Shown one piece after another: positions 6,972 to 10,820 of a DNA stretch of 10,820 bases. The notes beneath the pieces were generated by a model. That model worked only from the letters and a program-made list of their open reading frames with translations. It ran no database searches and was not told the origin of the DNA. The DNA is from Lysobacterales bacterium UBA5700. Its GTDB lineage: Bacteria > Pseudomonadota > Gammaproteobacteria > Xanthomonadales > Xanthomonadaceae. Numbering within the stretch: position 1 is the first letter of the stretch; every line of letters starts with the position of its first letter. Position numbers and translations under genes: made by a program. The stretch spans positions 66,242 to 77,061 of the forward strand of contig DIHI01000135.1 in the NCBI GenBank assembly GCA_002420085.1, read 5' to 3'.

Positions 6972-7400
6972 TCACCGCGCGGACAAGGTCCAGCCGCGTG
7001 CCAGTCGATCGATCGCGCCGGCCACGGCGATGCCGATCCCGGCGGCCAGTGGCAATGCCAGCGACACATCTCGGCCGATTGCCGCCACTTCCAGTGCGGC
7101 GGTCAGCAGGTGCGGGGCGGAAAACACCAGGGCAGCGATAGCAACGGTGGTGAGCAGCAGGCGTTGCAGCAGGGTTTCGAGGGTTTCGCTGCCCTGTGCA
7201 TGCTCGACCTGGGCGGCGATCGCGGCGGCGAACGCTGCCGGGGGCTCGGGCAGCGGTGCGACAAGGATTGCCCGATGCAGGGCGCGATAGCACGCGATGG
7301 TCGGATCGGACGCGGTAGGTCGGCCCGCGCGCTCGTCGGACACGGCGCGCTGTTGCGCGTCGAACTCGCGCGCGGTGCGGTGCGGATCGTGGGTGTTCAT
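6972..7400 (-). CDS. Small membrane protein, probable anti-sigma factor of the adjacent ECF sigma
   Basis: A 142-aa protein with a cytoplasmic, charged N-terminus (about 1-75) and two predicted membrane helices: about 80-104 (LLLTTVAIAALVFSAPHLLTAAL) and about 112-131 (VSLALPLAAGIGIAVAGAI). The segment APLPEPPAAFAAAIAAQVEHA before the first helix is typical of anti-sigma factors just before their membrane anchor. I do not see the HxxxCxxC zinc motif of ZAS-type anti-sigmas, so family membership is inferred from context. Its ATG overlaps the sigma stop (ATGA, 7400-7397), and GGAG at 7411-7408 inside the sigma gene gives 7 nt spacing. Translation is therefore probably coupled, matching the fixed ratio expected of a sigma/anti-sigma pair. 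Confidence 0.7.
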   Translation of the reverse strand: MNTHDPHRTAREFDAQQRAVSDERAGRPTASDPTIACYRALHRAILVAPLPEPPAAFAAAIAAQVEHAQGSETLETLLQRLLLTTVAIAALVFSAPHLLTAALEVAAIGRDVSLALPLAAGIGIAVAGAIDRLARGWTLSAR

Positions 7401-7960
7401 GCCATGACTCCCAGTTGGGACTGTAGCGCCTGACGCAGCCGCAGTCGGGCGCGATAGAGGTAGTTCTTGACGGTGCCTTCCGGCAATGCGGTGATCCGGG
7501 CGATCTCACCGATGCTGATCTCGTCGAGATGGTACAGCGTCACCAGGGTTCGCTGGATCGCCGGCAACTCCTGCAATGCGGTGGCGACATGGGTCATCAG
7601 TTCGGCATCGGCACAGGCGGTCTCCAGATCGAAATCATCACCGATCCGCTCAAGCATGTCCTCGTCCTGATCGCCTGCGGGTTCGACCAGCGGGATGCGT
7701 CGCCGCTGGAGGTGGCGGCTCGCCAGCGAGAACGCCACGCGGCCGATCCACGTGGACAGCGCACAGTCGAAGCGGAACTGATGCAGCTTCCGATGCACCC
7801 GCAGGAAGACCTCCTGGCACACCTCCTCGGTATCGTCACGGTGCTGCACCATGCGATAGACCAGATGCCAGACCAGGCGCTGATGGCGCACGACCAGGCG
7901 CTCGAAGGCGCCAGGCACGCGCGCCAGCACATCCCGCACCAGATCGTGATCCTCGCTCAT
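7397..7960 (-). CDS. ECF-type RNA polymerase sigma factor (sigma-70 family)
   Basis: A 187-aa protein with the two ECF domains and no region 1 or 3. Region 2 covers about 16-88: AFERLVVRHQRLVWHLVYRM, then DDTEEVCQEVFLRVHRKLHQF (core binding) and ALSTWIGRVAFSLASRHLQRRR (-10 recognition). An acidic linker (about 95-122) leads to region 4 (about 126-182): LQELPAIQRTLVTLYHLDEIS and the helix-turn-helix IGEIARITALPEGTVKNYLYRARLRLRQAL (-35 recognition). The start was set at the ATG at 7960, because the open frame continues upstream to 8098 without homology and across the promoter motif. No Shine-Dalgarno is seen. An ECF-like promoter ends 9 nt before the ATG, so the mRNA may be nearly leaderless. 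It is followed directly by the probable anti-sigma gene. Confidence 0.9.
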   Translation of the reverse strand: MSEDHDLVRDVLARVPGAFERLVVRHQRLVWHLVYRMVQHRDDTEEVCQEVFLRVHRKLHQFRFDCALSTWIGRVAFSLASRHLQRRRIPLVEPAGDQDEDMLERIGDDFDLETACADAELMTHVATALQELPAIQRTLVTLYHLDEISIGEIARITALPEGTVKNYLYRARLRLRQALQSQLGVMA

Positions 7961-7968
7961 GCGGCAAT

Positions 7969-7996
7969 GGATACACCCGATGCGGCTCCGGTTGCA
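7969..7996 (-). promoter_or_regulatory. ECF-type promoter for the sigma factor operon
   Basis: On the - strand, TGCAACCG (7996-7989), a 14-nt spacer, then GTATCC (7974-7969). The AAC core of the -35 and the GTA of the -10 fit the general ECF pattern (for example TGAAAC-N16-CGTA). The same 8-mer and 6-mer with the same spacing recur on the other strand before the divergent gene. The -10 ends 9 nt before the sigma ATG, so transcription would start at or within about 2 nt of it. Autoregulation by the encoded sigma is inferred. Confidence 0.62.
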
Positions 7997-8028
7997 TGTG
8001 CCGAGCGACTCGGTTGTCCGGGAGGCAG

Positions 8029-8056
8029 TGCAACCGAGCGCAGTACGATCGTATCC
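8029..8056 (+). promoter_or_regulatory. ECF-type promoter for the divergent membrane protein
   Basis: TGCAACCG (8029-8036), a 14-nt spacer, then GTATCC (8051-8056), preceded by C so that CGTA is present. It is identical in elements and spacing to the motif on the opposite strand at 7996-7969. The expected start is near 8063, giving a leader of about 38 nt that contains a small hairpin and then GGAGA before the ATG at 8101. A separate dyad, CTCGGTTG (8009-8016) / CAACCGAG (8031-8038), overlaps the -35. Confidence 0.62.
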
Positions 8057-8066
8057 AACGCAGCAA

Positions 8067-8083
8067 CGGGGCATGTCGCCCCG
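8067..8083 (+). promoter_or_regulatory. Leader hairpin before the membrane protein gene
   Basis: CGGGGC-ATGTC-GCCCCG is a perfect 6-bp GC-rich stem with a 5-nt loop. It lies inside the predicted 5' leader and ends 6 nt before the GGAGA Shine-Dalgarno (8090-8094). It could influence translation or protect the mRNA end; no known regulator family is recognised. Confidence 0.35.
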
Positions 8084-8100
8084 GCTACCGGAGAACACTC

Positions 8101-8427
8101 ATGGACTTTGCCCTGCTCATCCCGATCACCGCCTTCCTGTGTACCGTTGCCATCATCAAGATCATCGTCGACTCGCGACTGCGTCGGCGGCTGGCCGAGA
8201 CCCACGCCAGCGAAGATCTGGTCCGCGCCATGCTGACGGCCGATGAGCACAACCGCAGCCTGTCGGCATTGAAATGGGGCATCGTGCTGACCCTGATTGG
8301 CCTGGCATTCGGTCTGATCGACCTGCTCAATCTGGATGGCAACGATCCGGCCACCTTCGGCCTGCTGATCGGTTCGGCCGGCCTCGGCATGCTCGGATTC
8401 CATGGCTTCACGGCGCGCAAGCACTGA
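8101..8427 (+). CDS. Small inner-membrane protein, divergent from the ECF sigma gene
   Basis: A 108-aa protein. Helix 1 is about 4-23 (ALLIPITAFLCTVAIIKIIV), followed by a cytoplasmic basic and charged stretch (SRLRRRLAETHASEDLVRAM, 25-44). Helix 2 is about 57-76 (LKWGIVLTLIGLAFGLIDLL) and helix 3 about 85-102 (TFGLLIGSAGLGMLGF), with a short basic tail. The plan of N-terminal helix, charged stretch, 'ALKWG' helix and glycine-rich last helix resembles small DUF6249-type membrane proteins, but I cannot confirm this. The ATG was chosen for GGAGA at 8090-8094 (6 nt spacing); the longer upstream frame crosses the promoter. Its promoter motif duplicates that of the sigma gene, so it is a predicted direct target of that sigma. 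Function unknown. Confidence 0.8.
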   Translation: MDFALLIPITAFLCTVAIIKIIVDSRLRRRLAETHASEDLVRAMLTADEHNRSLSALKWGIVLTLIGLAFGLIDLLNLDGNDPATFGLLIGSAGLGMLGFHGFTARKH

Positions 8428-8443
8428 CAACGCGGGCAGCAGA

Positions 8444-8475
8444 ATCCGCGCGCACCACGATCGGTGCGCGCGGAT
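8444..8475. terminator. Perfect 13-bp hairpin, two-way terminator candidate
   Basis: ATCCGCGCGCACC (8444-8456), a 6-nt loop, then GGTGCGCGCGGAT (8463-8475). It lies in the 72-nt gap between the stops of two convergent genes, 16 nt past the membrane protein and 24 nt past the esterase. No T-run follows on either strand, as is common for hairpins in high-GC genomes. Confidence 0.72.
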
Positions 8476-8499
8476 CCGGCGTGGCGTCTGTGGTGCGCC

Positions 8500-10452
8500 T
8501 CAGGGACAGACCCCGACCCGCCAGACCGTGCCGCCATCCGTGCTGTACAGCGATGTCGTGCCATAGGTCGAACCCGGCATCGGCTGGTCGCTGCCGTTGG
8601 CGAAGTAGTCTGGCGCCAACAGATTGCCGGTGCTGTACGCCCGTCCGCCGACCTTGTGAAAGTAGTTCAGCGCCGTTACCGCCGTGCAGGTGACAGCCGG
8701 TGGCTCCGACGGTGGCGGGGCAGTCCCACCGCTGCCGCTGCACGCCACCAGCGGACCGGAACAACTGCCGTCATCGTCCTGCCAACGGCACTGGCCGCTG
8801 CCCGCCGCCTGCTGGTCGAGCCGGAACGACGTCGTGCTGCCGTATTCGAGGAAGCAGTTGGCATAGTTGGTGAAATCCAGCCGACCGGCATCGATGTGCT
8901 GCTGCAAGCTGGCGACCTGACCGGCATCAATGACGAAGTCGATCTGCGCGCTGGTGTTCAGACCGGTCGCATCGCGGGCGGTGATGACCGCGCTGTTGCC
9001 GCCACCTGGCAGGTTGCAGCCCTGCACGTGGAACAGGGTGCCGTCCACCTGTGCCGCGACCACGCCGGTGGCGAAGCCGACCGTGACCTCGACCAGATCC
9101 TGGTTGGCGTCGATCGCCTGGCCGCTGACCGTTGCACATTGGCCGTTGAGACTGACCGCGATGTCATCGAGAACCGGAGCGGTCGGCGGCGGCTCCGGGC
9201 CGATCCTCACGGTCAGGATGACCGGCGTGCTTTCCGCACCATCGTCGTCGATCGCGCTGACCGCCACGGTGTACAGACCATCGGCCAGGGTTGGACTGAG
9301 CGCCTGGAAGGCGCCATCGCCAGCGACACTGGCACTGAACATCACCGAGCCCGGACCGGTAATGCCAGCGACGAACAGTTCCACCGCCACCACCGTGCCG
9401 TCCTCATCCTGCGCCGTGCCGCTGACCGCGATCGAGCGACCGGATGCCTCGGCCACGACCTCGGCCACCGTCGGCAGCGTGTTGCGGTCCACCCGGCGGT
9501 TGTTCTCGGCGAAGAACTGCCCGAGGAAGCGGGCATAGTTGATGCTCTGGCTGCCGATGAAACTGCCCGAAGCGCCGGCGCCGCCCGACCAGGCATGGCC
9601 GAGGCCGTTGAACCACAGCATCGAGACGCGGCCATCCTGCCAGCGGAATTCTTCGGCGCTATGGCCAGTCCCCTCGCTCATCAGCGTGCTGCCGGGCAGT
9701 GGCTGGGCACCGTACAGTGCCGCCATGCCATCGGCGTTCTGGCGGTTGTAGCAGAGATTGACCGTGGTATCGGCATCGCCCTGTGCGATCGACGCGATCT
9801 GGGTCTCGAAGTGGCTGGCGAAACTGCCGGCCAGCGTGCGGCATCGGCTTTCCACGTCGGCGAATTCGCACGGCCCGATCGCCCCGTTGGAACTGGTGAG
9901 AATGCTCGGACCGGCACTCACCCCGACCCCGGCAAACACATCCGGTGCCAGGCAGGCGGCGGTGTTCGCGAACGCCGCACCCGACGACAGGCCGGCGATG
10001 TAGACCTGGGCCGGATCGATGTCGCGCGCGGCATCCGCAGACAGCGCATTGGCCAGCGCGATCAGATTCCGGTAATCACCAGCCGTCCGCGATTGCGAAC
10101 CCTGGAAATACGACCAGCAGCCGAAGCCGGCCTTGTTCATCGCATCGGGCACCGCGACCACCATGCCGAATTCCTCGGCGGCGGTCTCCAGCTTGGCGGT
10201 CTTGAACGCATCGATCGACTGCGTACAGCCATGCAGCACGATCAGCAGCGCCCGCCCGGTGCCGATCGAGGAAACCGAGTCCGGCGTATACACATGCACC
10301 TTGTTGAAACCGCCGAGCGCCAGTGAGTTCTGCCACGCCCCGGCACTGACCGATGCCGCACACAGCCAGCCCAGCAGCGCCAGCAGGCAGCGCATCACGG
10401 CTAGCCCTCCGACGCGCCCCGCGCGTCCCCTGGTCATCATGAATGCCTTCAT
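8500..10452 (-). CDS. Secreted PHB-depolymerase-family esterase with modular C-terminus
   Basis: A 650-aa exported alpha/beta hydrolase of the Esterase_PHB type, expected to cut ester bonds in polymers such as short-chain polyhydroxyalkanoates or plant-wall esters. The signal peptide is about 1-37 (core MRCLLALLGWLCAASVSA). The catalytic domain spans about 38-325: LIVLHGCTQS (oxyanion region, H74), lipase box AGLSSGAAF with nucleophile S156, QGDADTTVN with the expected D228, and NGLGHAWSGG with H286. The order oxyanion-Ser-Asp-His is complete, so it is likely active. Then come two Ig/FnIII-like modules (about 325-418 and 425-510), a segment at 514-571 (HIDAGRLDFTNYANCFLEYG), a proline-rich linker (about 579-585) and a C-terminal cysteine-bounded module (about 588-650: TALNYFHKVGGRAYS ... 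YFANGSDQPM ... WRVGVCP), similar to substrate-binding ends of PHB depolymerases. The ATG at 10452 follows a GGAGGGAGGGG-type Shine-Dalgarno; the TTG-started extension to 10563 is unlikely. Confidence 0.88.
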   Translation of the reverse strand: MKAFMMTRGRAGRVGGLAVMRCLLALLGWLCAASVSAGAWQNSLALGGFNKVHVYTPDSVSSIGTGRALLIVLHGCTQSIDAFKTAKLETAAEEFGMVVAVPDAMNKAGFGCWSYFQGSQSRTAGDYRNLIALANALSADAARDIDPAQVYIAGLSSGAAFANTAACLAPDVFAGVGVSAGPSILTSSNGAIGPCEFADVESRCRTLAGSFASHFETQIASIAQGDADTTVNLCYNRQNADGMAALYGAQPLPGSTLMSEGTGHSAEEFRWQDGRVSMLWFNGLGHAWSGGAGASGSFIGSQSINYARFLGQFFAENNRRVDRNTLPTVAEVVAEASGRSIAVSGTAQDEDGTVVAVELFVAGITGPGSVMFSASVAGDGAFQALSPTLADGLYTVAVSAIDDDGAESTPVILTVRIGPEPPPTAPVLDDIAVSLNGQCATVSGQAIDANQDLVEVTVGFATGVVAAQVDGTLFHVQGCNLPGGGNSAVITARDATGLNTSAQIDFVIDAGQVASLQQHIDAGRLDFTNYANCFLEYGSTTSFRLDQQAAGSGQCRWQDDDGSCSGPLVACSGSGGTAPPPSEPPAVTCTAVTALNYFHKVGGRAYSTGNLLAPDYFANGSDQPMPGSTYGTTSLYSTDGGTVWRVGVCP

Positions 10453-10820
10453 CGCAACCCCTCCCTCCAGAAAGTTCGCACCCCGCGCATCGCGACCACA
10501 CGTCGTCGCCGAGCGGCGGCGATGCCAAGCGATGCCCCTGAGCGCGCCCGTCACGACACCCAATTGATGCCGTCACCCGCAGTGGACCATGCCGCACCAC
10601 CATCAGCCATCGGTCGATGGGGCAAGCTGCGCCGCAGCAAAAATTGGATGCGCGCGAGTTTGGGCAGTGTCTGTTTTCTGGAAAACTGGTTCCGGGTCGA
10701 ATGCTTCCGACCGAGGTTCGATGCATCAGGCCGGGAAGCGCGGCAGTCCGGGCGGGTTCGACCGATGTAACCCGATGGCCGCTCGCCCGAGCCGGAATGT
10801 CAGGCTGCGCACAACCGAAC
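10453..10820. other. Upstream region of the esterase, no convincing gene
   Basis: These 368 nt hold no supported coding region; an 82-codon frame on the + strand (10522-10770) lacks a Shine-Dalgarno and recognisable content. Structures seen are a perfect 14-bp palindrome GTTTTC-TG-GAAAAC (10673-10686), GCTGC-GCC-GCAGC (10626-10638) next to an A-run, and CGGGTT-N10-AACCCG (10753-10774). The first lies about 220 nt upstream of the esterase start and could be an operator. No sigma-70 box pair was found with confidence. Confidence 0.5.

Noticed and set aside
7961..8098. N-terminal extension of the sigma factor to 8098
   Set aside because: The added 46 residues show no ECF homology and would translate the mirrored promoter motifs; region 2 begins soon after the ATG at 7960.
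8464..10326. 620-codon open frame on the + strand opposite the esterase
   Set aside because: Antisense to a gene with signal peptide, lipase box and ordered domains; its own translation is Arg/Ala/Asp-rich and has no recognisable domain.
10522..10770. 82-codon frame on the + strand at the right end
   Set aside because: No Shine-Dalgarno, no homology signal, and composition like non-coding high-GC DNA; it also crosses the palindrome at 10673.
10690..10780. Possible tRNA, suggested by GGTTCGA-like stretches
   Set aside because: The sequences do not extend to a T-arm stem, anticodon arm or acceptor stem.
1..10820. CRISPR arrays, insertion sequences, toxin-antitoxin or defence genes
   Set aside because: I looked for regularly spaced repeats, transposase motifs and defence-type domains on both strands and found none.

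Overview
This 10.8 kb window is high-GC except for one stretch of lower GC at about 5.05-6.9 kb. It looks like the chromosome of a gammaproteobacterium close to the Xanthomonadales (Lysobacterales). The main reason is that the spermidine synthase and the biosynthetic arginine decarboxylase read, over long stretches, like the Xanthomonas proteins as I remember them; I had no database to check this. There are no tRNA, rRNA, insertion-sequence or CRISPR signals.

Layout. The window opens with the last 26 codons of a PII nitrogen-regulatory protein (+ strand). It converges on speE (spermidine synthase, - strand), with a short hairpin between them. speE is divergent from speA (arginine decarboxylase, + strand). 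speA is followed at 35 nt by a beta-hydroxyacid dehydrogenase of the 3-hydroxyisobutyrate dehydrogenase type, then at 12 nt by a fumarylacetoacetate-hydrolase-family enzyme. These three may form one transcription unit. An intergenic stretch (4815-5055) with a perfect 9-bp hairpin separates them from the next gene.

Next comes a secreted DNRLRE-domain protein (- strand, about 5.06-6.38 kb). It lies in sequence of clearly lower GC, together with a gene-free stretch of nearly 600 nt that carries several small palindromes. This looks like acquired accessory DNA.

The third block is an ECF-type sigma factor and a small two-helix membrane protein whose start overlaps its stop (ATGA), a likely anti-sigma pair on the - strand. 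Divergent from them on the + strand is a 108-aa membrane protein with about three helices. The 140-nt gap between the sigma gene and this gene holds the most interesting signal in the window: the same bipartite motif, TGCAACCG-N14-GTATCC, occurs once on each strand, each copy correctly placed to drive its own gene. On the sigma side it predicts an almost leaderless mRNA, and no Shine-Dalgarno sequence is visible there. I read this as a self-controlled ECF circuit with a two-way promoter whose second target is the membrane protein.

The last block, convergent with the membrane protein across a perfect 13-bp hairpin, is a large secreted PHB-depolymerase-family esterase (- strand). It has a signal peptide, a complete Ser-Asp-His set and a long modular C-terminus. 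The final 370 nt upstream of it carry no convincing gene.
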